Of a stretch of 21,040 nucleotides of DNA, positions 1 to 6,704 are shown in pieces; the first letter of the stretch is position 1, and each line of letters begins with the position of its first letter. Position numbers and translations under genes: made by a program. A model generated the notes under the pieces. It did not search any database, was not told where the DNA came from, and saw only the letters and a list, made by a program, of their open reading frames with translations. The DNA comes from Clostridia bacterium. Its GTDB lineage: Bacteria; Bacillota; Clostridia; Christensenellales; DUVY01. Location: contig BNZQ01000032.1 in NCBI GenBank assembly GCA_026001225.1, positions 1 through 21,040 on the forward strand, given 5' to 3'.

Positions 1-109
1 ACATCTACGGCCAATACCTCCTTGCCCATTCTGCATAAAGCCCGCGCCAACGTGCCGCCGAAGCCGCCCAAACCGATGACCGCAATGGATTGAATGTCGC
101 GCCTGTCCG
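1..109. other. Inverted copy of the start of ktrA; probable chimeric junction
   Basis: Bases 1-109 are the reverse complement of 1404-1512, the first ~110 bases of the RCK gene downstream, with one mismatch (position 101). The match ends at 109/110, where trkH-like coding begins. The last eight bases (CCTGTCCG, 102-109) fit both sequences, so the junction lies in a microhomology. A fold-back of a neighbouring gene fused through microhomology at a contig edge is typical of amplification or assembly chimeras; a real inversion cannot be excluded from sequence alone. The true upstream part of trkH is therefore missing. Confidence 0.85.
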
Positions 110-1296
110 TTGTGAAAAATGTCTCTGATTTTTACAGCGTGTTCGGCCAAATCGTCCTGCTGCTGCTGATCCAAGTCGGCGGCCTCGGCGTCATGGCCGT
201 CGCGACGCTTGTTTTTTTGGCGATGCGCAAAAAGATTTCCTACGGCGAGCGGCTGATGATGCAGCACGCCCTCTCCGCCGACACCAACGAGGGCGTTGTC
301 CGGGCGATGCGCCGCCTTGTCGCCGTCACCTTTATCATCGAGGGCGCGGGCTTTATCGCGCTTTTACCCGAAATGATCGGCGCATTCGGCGCGGGCGGCA
401 TCTTTCGCGCGTTGTTCGTTTCGGTGTCCGCCTTTTGCAACGCGGGCATACAGAACCTCGGCGGCGAGGGCATGCCTGTGTTTTCAAAAAGCGTGTCCGT
501 CCTGTTGTCGATTTCCTTTTGCGCCGTTTTAGGCGGCCTCGGATTCGCCGCCATCGTCGATATTTTGTTCAAAAAATTCCGATACCGTAAATTTTCTCTG
601 CATACGAGGCTTGTTTTGACCGTGACAGGCCTCCTGCTTCTGTTCGGCACGGCCGTTGTGCTTGGGTGCGAATACCGAAACCCCGCGACGTTGGGCGGCA
701 TGGGCTTTGGCGGCAAGCTGCTGAACGCGTTCTTTTTAGCCACCAACGCACAGTCTACGGCGGGCTTCGACACGGTGAGAATCGGCGACCTGACCGACGC
801 GAGCCGTTTTGTACTGATCTTTTTGTCCGCGGTCGGCGCCAGCCCCGGCTCCACGGGCGGCGGCATCAAGACCGCGACGCTCGCGATTTTGGTTATCTGC
901 GCTTTTTCCGGCTCCGGCGCGGACGGTACGGTTTCCTACGGCAAGCGCAAGATCAGCCGCGAAACCATATTGCGCGCAGTCGGCGTGGCCTGCTTTTCGT
1001 TGGCTTTAATGTTCGTCGGAACGCTCGCGTTGCTTTTAACCGAAAGCGGAAACACGCAAATTCAAAGCCTGTATAATTTGGAAAATATTCTGTTGGAAAC
1101 GACGTCGGCCTGGACGACCGCCGGGCTGTCGACGGGAATGACGCCGTATCTTTCCGCGGGAGGCAAGCTGCTTTTGATCGTCCTCATGTTTGTCGGGCGC
1201 ATGGGCCCGATCACCTTAATGATGGCCTTCGGGCGGAACGCGAACGGCAACGGGCCGCGGATCGATTACGCCGACGCGCATATTTTGATCGGCTAA
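94..1296 (+). CDS. ktrB: TrkH/KtrB-family potassium transporter membrane subunit, 5'-truncated
   Basis: Ion-conducting membrane subunit of a Trk/Ktr potassium uptake system, working with the cytoplasmic RCK protein encoded next. Three of the four selectivity-filter loops are visible: VSAFCNAG (residues 111-118), NAQSTAGFD (218-226) and TSAWTTAGLSTG (337-348). The conserved GASPGSTGGGIKT (248-260) and GRMGP near the end are also present, with alternating hydrophobic helices throughout. Family members are about 440-490 residues. The first helices and the first filter are missing because coding from about base 101 is fused to an inverted copy of ktrA. The ATG at 94 belongs to that foreign piece, so the first ~3 residues are not native; homology starts at LSVVKN. 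The C-terminus is complete. KtrB is favoured over TrkH because the partner has a single RCK module. Confidence 0.9.
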   Translation: MSRLSVVKNVSDFYSVFGQIVLLLLIQVGGLGVMAVATLVFLAMRKKISYGERLMMQHALSADTNEGVVRAMRRLVAVTFIIEGAGFIALLPEMIGAFGAGGIFRALFVSVSAFCNAGIQNLGGEGMPVFSKSVSVLLSISFCAVLGGLGFAAIVDILFKKFRYRKFSLHTRLVLTVTGLLLLFGTAVVLGCEYRNPATLGGMGFGGKLLNAFFLATNAQSTAGFDTVRIGDLTDASRFVLIFLSAVGASPGSTGGGIKTATLAILVICAFSGSGADGTVSYGKRKISRETILRAVGVACFSLALMFVGTLALLLTESGNTQIQSLYNLENILLETTSAWTTAGLSTGMTPYLSAGGKLLLIVLMFVGRMGPITLMMAFGRNANGNGPRIDYADAHILIG

Positions 1297-1331
1297 AACG
1301 GCAAAAACCGTGAAAATTTTGGAAAGGAATA

Positions 1332-1382
1332 TACGGGGAAAAATCTCCGTACTATAAGGGCGTGTCTACTTTGTCAACACGC
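1332..1382 (+). promoter_or_regulatory. Two stem-loops in the ktrB-ktrA spacer
   Basis: Hairpin 1 (1332-1351) pairs TACGGGGA with TCTCCGTA, with one G-U pair, around an AAAA loop. Hairpin 2 (1360-1382) pairs GCGTGT with ACACGC around 11 bases and is flanked by direct repeats CTATAAGG (1352-1359 and 1384-1391). The second copy leads into the ktrA ribosome binding site. No U-run follows either stem, so these are not ordinary terminators. Possible roles are mRNA processing or control of ktrA translation (inference). Confidence 0.35.
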
Positions 1383-1399
1383 TCTATAAGGAGCAAAAA

Positions 1400-2092
1400 A
1401 TGGCGGACAGGAGCGACATTCAATCCATTGCGGTCATCGGTTTGGGCGGCTTCGGCGGCACGTTGGCGCGGGCTTTATGCAGAATGGGCAAGGAGGTATT
1501 GGCCGTAGATGTCAACAAGGATTTGGTCAACGAGTTTTCCTCGATCGCGACAGGCGCGGCAGCCGCCGACGCCGCCGACGAAAAAACGCTGAAAAGCTTG
1601 GGGATTCAAAACTTCGACGCGGTGGCGGTCTGCATGAAGGATATCGAATCCAGCATCGTCATCATCATACTTTGCAAGCAAATGGGAGTCCCCTATGTGA
1701 TCGCCAAAGCGAGCAATACCCTGCACAAAACCATTTTGGAAAAAATCGGCGCGGATTTTGTCGTGTTCCCCGAGGAATATATGGGCGAAAAAATCGCATC
1801 CATGATCTTTAACCCGACGATTTTGGAGATCGCGGACGTGACCGCCGACTTCAAAATCATCGAGATTGTGACGCCCGAAAAGTGGCGCGGCAAATTTTTA
1901 AAGGATTTGGACGTCCGCAAAAAACACAAGGTGAATATCATTTTGGTCAAGCGCGGCGACCTCGTATTGTATCCCGACGGCGAATTCGTTTTCGAACAGG
2001 ACGACCTTTTGGTCATCGGAGGCGGCACGGCGGAATTGAACCGGTTAAAAAGCAAGGCGACCGTGGCGATCCCCGACGAGGAACTTTTGTAA
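1400..2092 (+). CDS. ktrA: Ktr potassium uptake regulatory subunit (RCK/TrkA protein)
   Basis: Cytoplasmic gating subunit of a Ktr-type K+ channel/transporter; KtrA rings bind nucleotide and set the activity of KtrB. The 230-residue protein has one RCK_N Rossmann domain with GLGGFG (residues 14-19) and an acidic residue at the end of strand 2 (VLAVDVN, D37), followed by an RCK_C domain (about 140-225). The length and single RCK module match KtrA rather than the double-length TrkA. The start is supported by AAGGAG seven bases upstream of ATG. It lies 103 bp after ktrB on the same strand. The first 109 bases also occur inverted at the window edge. RCK_C domains of this type often bind c-di-AMP, but that is family knowledge, not visible here. 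Confidence 0.92.
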   Translation: MADRSDIQSIAVIGLGGFGGTLARALCRMGKEVLAVDVNKDLVNEFSSIATGAAAADAADEKTLKSLGIQNFDAVAVCMKDIESSIVIIILCKQMGVPYVIAKASNTLHKTILEKIGADFVVFPEEYMGEKIASMIFNPTILEIADVTADFKIIEIVTPEKWRGKFLKDLDVRKKHKVNIILVKRGDLVLYPDGEFVFEQDDLLVIGGGTAELNRLKSKATVAIPDEELL

Positions 2093-2153
2093 CGAACCTC
2101 AAAACTTATCCTTGTGGGCCGTTTTAATGATAAGAAAGAGGAAATAAACATAG

Positions 2154-2627
2154 ATGAAAAAAGATTGGCTTTTTTTAGACAAACAAAGTTTATGCGGTTT
2201 TAGAACGGTAGGCGTTCTGATCCGAAACGATCAAATTCTTGTCCAAAGGGAGAAGGACGGGAATGAATACGCTTTACCGGGCGGACACATTAAAATAGGT
2301 GAAACGTCTATTGATGGGCTTATCAGAGAATTTATAGAAGAAACGGGTACGAATATTAATGTAAACCGCCTTGTTTGGGTGGAGGAAACATTTTGGAAAT
2401 GGGGCAAAAAAGACGCTCACACGATATCATTTTATTATCTCATTTCACTAACAAATGACGACGATATACCGGACAATTATTTCAAATCTCACAAAGATAA
2501 TTGCAATGTTTTGCTCGAATGGAAATCTTTTGACGAAATAAAACATTTAACGATTTACCCTGCATTTATAAAAGAGAAGCTTGGGCATATATCGAAAAAT
2601 ATCGAACATTTTATAAGTAAAGAATAA
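2154..2627 (+). CDS. Nudix hydrolase
   Basis: A 157-residue Nudix-superfamily hydrolase, probably cleaving a nucleoside diphosphate linked to another moiety; the substrate cannot be read from sequence. The Nudix box is complete and canonical: G-x5-E-x7-REFIEETG, starting at the GGH near residue 42, with the metal-binding glutamates intact. A GAGG-type ribosome binding site lies about 12 bases before ATG. It follows ktrA by ~60 bp on the same strand, but the base composition is clearly AT-richer than ktrA, pgi or glyA, with many AAA, ATT and TTT codons. That fits recent acquisition or a low-expression accessory gene. The C-terminal half beyond the Nudix fold has no motif I recognise. Confidence 0.88.
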   Translation: MKKDWLFLDKQSLCGFRTVGVLIRNDQILVQREKDGNEYALPGGHIKIGETSIDGLIREFIEETGTNINVNRLVWVEETFWKWGKKDAHTISFYYLISLTNDDDIPDNYFKSHKDNCNVLLEWKSFDEIKHLTIYPAFIKEKLGHISKNIEHFISKE

Positions 2628-2764
2628 CTGCTCAAACTCCTTTTTTATATTCTTTCCGCTGTGCTTGAAAGTATATGTGAAGTGGATAAATGAAGTATCC
2701 CCCGCCGATCTGCGGCACGGCGAATCCGTGAGGTGCAGGGCTCTGCCATGCGGTATAATACCGT
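2628..2764. other. Convergent spacer between the Nudix gene and the alcohol dehydrogenase
   Basis: A spacer of 137 bp between convergent genes. It contains GAAGT words (AAGTATATGTGAAGTGG, then AATGAAGTATC) followed by short GC-rich stems: CACGG/CCGTG around 2718-2732 and GCAG/CTGC around 2735-2750. A palindrome GGTATAATACC follows. No U-tract makes any of these a convincing terminator. The GAAGT-word layout resembles intergenic repeats seen in gut Clostridia (recollection, not checked). Confidence 0.3.
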
Positions 2765-3931
2765 TTATTCCGCCAACCGAAACAGCTCCTCGATCTCGGC
2801 GGCAGTCAGCTGTCCGAACGCGCCGACGCGGGTATCGTACCCGTACAGATCCCGCAGAACGGGCGATACTTGGCTCATAGACAGGCCGATCTGCGAAAGG
2901 CGCGTCTTTAAGCCGATCGAGGCGTAAAACCTCTCTAATTGCTCGATCGCCATTTCCGCCGAGGGCTTCGCCGCGCCGTCCCGCGCGTCCGTCGCCAAAC
3001 GGGCGAACGAAAGCACGCGTTCGGGGCTTTTGCGGGACATCAATTTCAACCACGCGGGGAACAGAATCGCCAAGCCTGCGCCGTGCGCGAGGTTGTGAAC
3101 TCCCGACAAAACGGCGTTCTCCGCCCCGTGTGTCCCCCAATCCCCGTTGCGTCCCATGCTCAACATATCGTTATGGGCCAGCGTCCCGCACAAGCACATT
3201 TCCGCCCATAAGTCATAGTTTTTATTGTCCTTCACGAGTTTCGGCGCGATCCGAAATACCGTTCGTATGCACGCCGCGAGCAGCGCGTCGGTCAACTCGC
3301 CGCACTCCTCCTCCCGCGAAAAATACCGTTCCAACAAATGCGCCAAAATATCCGACGCACCGTAGGCGATTTGCTCTTTCGGCAGCGTGAAACAGTATTC
3401 GGGATTGATAAATGCGAACCTCGGAACGAGGAAAGGACTGTACAGGGCGAATTTACAGCCGCTTTCGTCATCGCGGATCACCGAGTGCGGGCCGCCCTCG
3501 CTGCCCGCCGCCGGAATAGTCAGCACGCAACCTAAGGGCAGCGCGGCTTTCAGTTTCCGTTCGCCCTTATAGCATTTCCAAACGTCACCGTCCGCCGCCC
3601 CCGCCGCGATACATTTCGCGCTGTCGATCACGCTGCCGCCGCCGATCGCCAAAACAAAATCCACAGCCTCGCGCCTTGAAAATTCCACGCCTTTTAGGGC
3701 AAAGCTCTTTAACGGGTTGGCCGAAACGCCGCCGTATTTGACGAAAGCGATTTTCCGTCCGGTCAGCTCGGCTTCGATTCTGCCGAGCAAGCCGCTCGAA
3801 ACCGCGCTGCCTTTGCCGTAATGCAACAGCACGCGCTTTGCGCCGTATTCGGATAGGAGATCGGCGATTTTACTTTCGGGGAACCGCCCCAAGACGATCG
3901 CGTTTGCGTTTTGATAGACAAAATTCAACAT
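2765..3931 (-). CDS. Iron-type alcohol dehydrogenase, YqhD/butanol dehydrogenase class
   Basis: NAD(P)H-dependent group III alcohol dehydrogenase that would reduce aldehydes such as butyraldehyde to alcohols in the cytoplasm. Starting at base 3931 the protein is 388 residues, the usual length, and opens MLNFVYQNA as this subfamily does; the reading frame stays open 23 codons further upstream but that part has no family counterpart. The cofactor loop GGGSVID is at 97-103. Metal ligands are at the expected spacing: D194 and H198 (SDILAH), H268 (GTHGAEN) and H283 (LAHGAGL). Proline-rich and glycine landmarks of the fold are intact, so the enzyme should be active. No Shine-Dalgarno lies before this ATG, and a strong promoter ends only 9 bases upstream. 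The exact substrate is unknown. Confidence 0.9.
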   Translation of the reverse strand: MLNFVYQNANAIVLGRFPESKIADLLSEYGAKRVLLHYGKGSAVSSGLLGRIEAELTGRKIAFVKYGGVSANPLKSFALKGVEFSRREAVDFVLAIGGGSVIDSAKCIAAGAADGDVWKCYKGERKLKAALPLGCVLTIPAAGSEGGPHSVIRDDESGCKFALYSPFLVPRFAFINPEYCFTLPKEQIAYGASDILAHLLERYFSREEECGELTDALLAACIRTVFRIAPKLVKDNKNYDLWAEMCLCGTLAHNDMLSMGRNGDWGTHGAENAVLSGVHNLAHGAGLAILFPAWLKLMSRKSPERVLSFARLATDARDGAAKPSAEMAIEQLERFYASIGLKTRLSQIGLSMSQVSPVLRDLYGYDTRVGAFGQLTAAEIEELFRLAE

Positions 3932-3940
3932 AATGAACAC

Positions 3941-3969
3941 AGTATACTCTATTTTCCGCTTTTTGGCAA
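3941..3969 (-). promoter_or_regulatory. Sigma-A-type promoter of the alcohol dehydrogenase gene
   Basis: On the minus strand TTGCCA (3969-3964) is followed by 17 bases and TATACT (3946-3941). The predicted start, about 7 bases after the -10, falls near 3934, three bases before the ATG at 3931. This implies a leaderless or nearly leaderless mRNA, consistent with the missing ribosome binding site. Confidence 0.65.
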
Positions 3970-4008
3970 GCGCGGAAAAACCAACCTCTAATAAATTCAC
4001 AGAAAAAA

Positions 4009-4755
4009 TTAACCTCTAAAAAATTCCCCTCTTGCGGGGCATTGCCAACAATTCAGTGATTTGAGCAAAGTATTTTTATGAACAAAGAGTAATAAAGTTA
4101 GTTGCAGCATATCGTATGTCTTTGAATAGCGTTTAGTCTTGCGATTAAATCTTGCAAGATTGACGCGGATACTGCTGTTTAAACTTTCTATTAGATAAGT
4201 TTGGTTTTTTGTCATTGCATGAGATTCAGTGATACCTAACTCTTGAAATGCCGCATCATAGCAACTGTTAGCGTCAGAATAAAATTGTATTCCACAGGTC
4301 TTATTCTTTTTACACTGTTGTAAATTGCCTTCGCCGCATTTATTCCGCACCCTATTACAAAACCTATAACTTTACGGCTGTTGCGTGAATACGCTGTCCA
4401 TATAAGAGTTCTCATCGGTTTTTTTAAACAAGCTGTATATATGTCAAGTCCTATTCTCGGTTGATGCATCACCGTTTAAAATCTCGGCATTTCCGCTTAA
4501 ATCATTTCCTGCTTGTCTAACCCAATTCAAAACGGTCTGTCGACTTACATTCATAAACAATGCGGCTTTTCTAATTCCCACATTATTGAGGTAAAGTTGT
4601 AAAACCTTTTGCTTTGCTGCGTTGCTAAATCGTTCATCTCTCCTTGAAAAGGTGCGTTTACAATCCTTGCAAATGTATCGATATGTCCCTCTGCTTGTAC
4701 CGTTCTTATTCGTGTTTATACTACCGCAATGTTTACACTTTGCACCCATACTCAT
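4009..4755 (-). pseudogene. IS1-family transposase, frame-disrupted
   Basis: The N-terminal part (4755-4444, 103 residues) is intact. It has a zinc ribbon CKHCGS...YRYICKDCKRTF, then a helix-turn-helix (KAALFMNVSRQTVLNWVRQAG) like IS1 InsA. The catalytic half, like InsB, is split over two frames: GLDIYT...IWTAYSRNSRKVIGFVIG (about 4450-4350) in one, then RNKCGEGN...FYSDANSCYD...LIESLNSSIRVNLARFNRKT in another (4350-4009). The last piece is in the same frame as the N-terminus, so two compensating shifts lie near 4440-4475 and 4345-4355. Likely DDE residues (D in LDIYT, D in YSDAN, E in LIESLN) are present but never in one continuous chain. The reconstructed length of ~248 codons suits a single-ORF IS1-family member. 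Non-functional as written. Confidence 0.8.
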
Positions 4756-4815
4756 ACCTGTTTTTTATACTGTTATTTTAACATAAAAACAGTCATTGAG
4801 TTCTTGACAATGCCC
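4037..4815 (-). mobile_element. IS1-family insertion sequence remnant (~780 bp)
   Basis: Terminal inverted repeats bound the element: GGGCATTGCCAACAATTCAG from 4037 inward, and GGGCATTGTCAAGAACTCAA read on the minus strand from 4815 inward, then TGA in both. The TGCCAAC...TGATT pattern recalls IS1 ends, and the size is right for IS1. The transposase fills nearly the whole element and its frame runs slightly past the left end (to 4009). Copies of CCCTC or CCCCTC lie just outside both ends, so the true tips may be a few bases further out. No clean target duplication is visible. Confidence 0.72.
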
Positions 4816-4822
4816 TCCCTCC

Positions 4823-5047
4823 GGGGCATTGTTCAACAGTATGTAAAGCGTTTAACATTTGTTTAAAATTGAAATATAATAAGAAAATGGAAAAAGAGGA
4901 AATTAAGTGTGGGTATTGCGGTGTCATGTTTGGAAAAAGGGGATTAACCATATGATTCAGCGGATTTAGACCGCACCGTAAAACTATTTGTTTACTATAA
5001 ACTCTTTAATACCATTCATTATCTTACACACGATTGAGCAATGCCCC
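4823..5047 (+). mobile_element. MITE-like internally deleted relative of the IS1-family element
   Basis: A 225-bp unit with its own terminal repeats: GGGGCATTGTTCAACAGTAT from 4823 inward, and on the minus strand GGGGCATTGCTCAATCGTGT from 5047 inward, both then GTAA. These share GGGGCATTG with the adjacent IS but differ after it, so this is a related, separate element. It abuts the IS with only a 7-bp spacer (4816-4822). Inside is the start of a transposase reading frame in the opposite orientation to the IS. Outer flanks carry inverted copies of AAAATTCCCCTC (near 4019 and 5067). Confidence 0.6.
4887..4955 (+). pseudogene. Zinc-ribbon stub of an IS1-like transposase
   Basis: A 22-codon frame begins MEKEEIKCGYCG and continues with FGKRG before stopping. 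The C-x2-CG-x4-K-x-G pattern matches the start of the neighbouring IS1-family transposase (KCKHCGS...KNG). The rest of the transposase is deleted. This supports the surrounding 225-bp unit being a derivative of an autonomous element. Confidence 0.5.
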
Positions 5048-5067
5048 CCACGGAGGGGAATTTTTAA

Positions 5068-5224
5068 ATGTAAAACCGTTTCAAGTCCGACCGAATTTTT
5101 ATGCAATAAAAATTCGTGGGCGATGTGGCATAACTCATGGTCGAAGAAGCGCGGAACGCGCGATCAAACGAGGAATCCGAGCAGGATTCCGACGTATGAG
5201 CAAAACGGAGCGCGCAGGAGCGCG
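5068..5224. other. pgi 3' spacer with several stem-loops
   Basis: No gene is seen. A perfect 11-bp AT-rich stem with a 3-base loop lies at 5092-5116 (CGAATTTTTAT/ATAAAAATTCG). Further on are GGAATCC/GGATTCC around GAGCA (about 5172-5190) and short GCGC stems (about 5149-5163 and 5209-5224). Read in the pgi direction, the GGAATCC stem is followed by TCGTTT, and a GCGCG/CGCGC stem by TTCTTC. One of these may end pgi transcription, but none has a strong U-tract. Confidence 0.4.
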
Positions 5225-6622
5225 TCAATCGACAATAAATTTCTCGTTGTGATAAGCGGATTTGATTTCCTTCAACTTTTCCTCGTAACCGGGACGGCCC
5301 AACATCGCGAACGTAGCTAACTTGCCCTCCTCTACGCCGGGTTGATTGTAGGTGTCCACGTCCAGCAGCGCACCCGCAAAGGCGGTCTGATACATCATAA
5401 ACATCAGTAATTGACCGACGGTGTATTCGTCCACCCCGTCGAGCAAAACCGTGAAATTGGGACGTTTGGCCTTGACCAACGCGAAAGCGGTCGCCTCGCG
5501 CTCGGCGTTAATCAGTTCGTTAAAGGTATGGTTCTGTAAAAACGCGGCCCCGCCCGCCCCTTTGACGGCGGGAATCTTTACTTCGGCGCGGAAATTCCGC
5601 ACGCCGATAAAGGTGATTACCTTGTCAAACGGGCCCTCGGTGTACAGTTGAATTTGGCTGTGTTGATCGGTCACGCCCAAGGCCTTTACGGGCGTTTGCC
5701 CCGCGTAAACGGTTTTGCCCGAATTGTCCGCGGCTTTCCCCAACGATTCGCCCCAAATCTGACAATAAAAATCCGACATGAATTTTAAGCTGTCCGCATA
5801 GGGCATCATGACCGAAATATTCTTGCCGCGTTTGATCGAATGATATTGCAAATATGCCCCCATAAGGGCCGGATTGAAGCGTACGCCGGTTTTACAACAA
5901 GCCTTCGACATATCCGCCGCGCCGCGCAGGAGCTTCTTTAAGTTGAGTCCCAACGCCGCGAACGGCAACAGTCCCACGGGACTTAAAACCGAAAACCGAC
6001 CGCCGACGCCCTTGCCCAAACCGTAAACCTTATAGCCGCGCTCGACGGCGATATTGTACAGCGTGCCTTTGCCGACCGTGGTGGTGACGACGATATTCTC
6101 CTTTGCCTTGTCGCCCAAGGCTTTATCGAGTATATCCAACACGAACAGCAGCTGAGACAATGTTTCGCCGGTCTCGCCCGATTTCGTGATCACGTTGAAC
6201 ATCGTGTCCGCGGGATCGATAATATCCAAAAGAGCGGACATTCTCTCCGGATCGACGTTGTCCTCCACGTAAAACCGGGGGCCCTTCCGCTTGCCCGGAC
6301 GAAGCTCGTTATGGCGCAGGTGCAAAAGCGCGTTCGCCACGGCCAAGGGGCCGAGCGCCGAGCCGCCGATGCCGAAAACCACAAAATTATCAAATTTTCT
6401 GCGGATCAAGCGGCCCGTTTCGGTCAGTTCTTCAATATAGGCTTTATCGACAAAGGGAAGCTCCGTCCATTCCTGCCATCCCTTGCCCCTGTTTTCTAAC
6501 ACCTTGGCGCGGGCAGCCGCAATGAGGGCTTTATCCTTATGAATGGCTCCCGCCGGCATCCCGTCTTTTTGGCCGATCGCCGCGGCCATCATATTGTTGT
6601 AGTCAAGCTGAAAATGCTTCAT
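5225..6622 (-). CDS. pgi: Glucose-6-phosphate isomerase
   Basis: Interconverts glucose 6-phosphate and fructose 6-phosphate in glycolysis and gluconeogenesis; cytoplasmic. At 465 residues it is the compact Firmicutes form. Visible hallmarks are IGGSALGP (85-92), the phosphate-binding TKSGETGETL, GVGGRFSVLSPVGLLPFA, the catalytic segment with DQHSQIQLYTEGP, and NQPGVEEGK near the C-terminus. All PGI signatures are intact. The start is backed by AGGAG about 8 bases upstream of ATG. It stands alone: IS debris lies downstream and the giant surface-protein gene upstream, separated by a terminator that leaves only ~24 bp before the start codon. Its promoter therefore has to lie in or across that terminator. 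Confidence 0.97.
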   Translation of the reverse strand: MKHFQLDYNNMMAAAIGQKDGMPAGAIHKDKALIAAARAKVLENRGKGWQEWTELPFVDKAYIEELTETGRLIRRKFDNFVVFGIGGSALGPLAVANALLHLRHNELRPGKRKGPRFYVEDNVDPERMSALLDIIDPADTMFNVITKSGETGETLSQLLFVLDILDKALGDKAKENIVVTTTVGKGTLYNIAVERGYKVYGLGKGVGGRFSVLSPVGLLPFAALGLNLKKLLRGAADMSKACCKTGVRFNPALMGAYLQYHSIKRGKNISVMMPYADSLKFMSDFYCQIWGESLGKAADNSGKTVYAGQTPVKALGVTDQHSQIQLYTEGPFDKVITFIGVRNFRAEVKIPAVKGAGGAAFLQNHTFNELINAEREATAFALVKAKRPNFTVLLDGVDEYTVGQLLMFMMYQTAFAGALLDVDTYNQPGVEEGKLATFAMLGRPGYEEKLKEIKSAYHNEKFIVD

Positions 6623-6639
6623 AGTATTCTCCTATTAGG

Positions 6640-6668
6640 ACTCTAAAACGAAAGCAGCCCGATATCAA
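6640..6668 (-). promoter_or_regulatory. Candidate pgi promoter overlapping the upstream terminator
   Basis: Minus strand TTGATA (6668-6663), 17 bases, TAGAGT (6645-6640). The -35 lies in the terminator loop region and the spacer is the terminator's 3' arm. Predicted start is near 6633, leaving a very short leader that begins about at the ribosome binding site. The -10 matches only 4 of 6 consensus bases, so this is tentative. Confidence 0.4.
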
Positions 6669-6682
6669 GCTGCTTTCGTTTA
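6645..6682 (-). terminator. Rho-independent terminator of the surface-protein gene
   Basis: A perfect 13-bp stem (AAACGAAAGCAGC 6646-6658 with GCTGCTTTCGTTT 6669-6681) around a 10-base loop. On the minus strand the stem runs into TTTT, 23 bp after the surface-protein stop. On the plus strand the tail (GTTTATAA) is weaker. Confidence 0.75.
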
Positions 6683-6704
6683 TAACTAAAAGTTTTGGAA
6701 ATGA

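Noticed and set aside
1297..1399. c-di-AMP (ydaO-type) riboswitch between the Ktr genes
   Set aside because: The spacer is short and lacks the conserved ydaO core; only two simple hairpins are visible.
4419..4425. A7 run as an IS1-type programmed frameshift site
   Set aside because: The N-terminal frame stops at 4444 before the ribosome would reach it, and a -1 shift there leads straight to a stop; the frames fit decay by indels better.
5034..5252. A plus-strand 72-codon frame across the pgi 3' spacer
   Set aside because: It spans the MITE tip, hairpins and the antisense end of pgi, with no ribosome binding site or recognisable domain.
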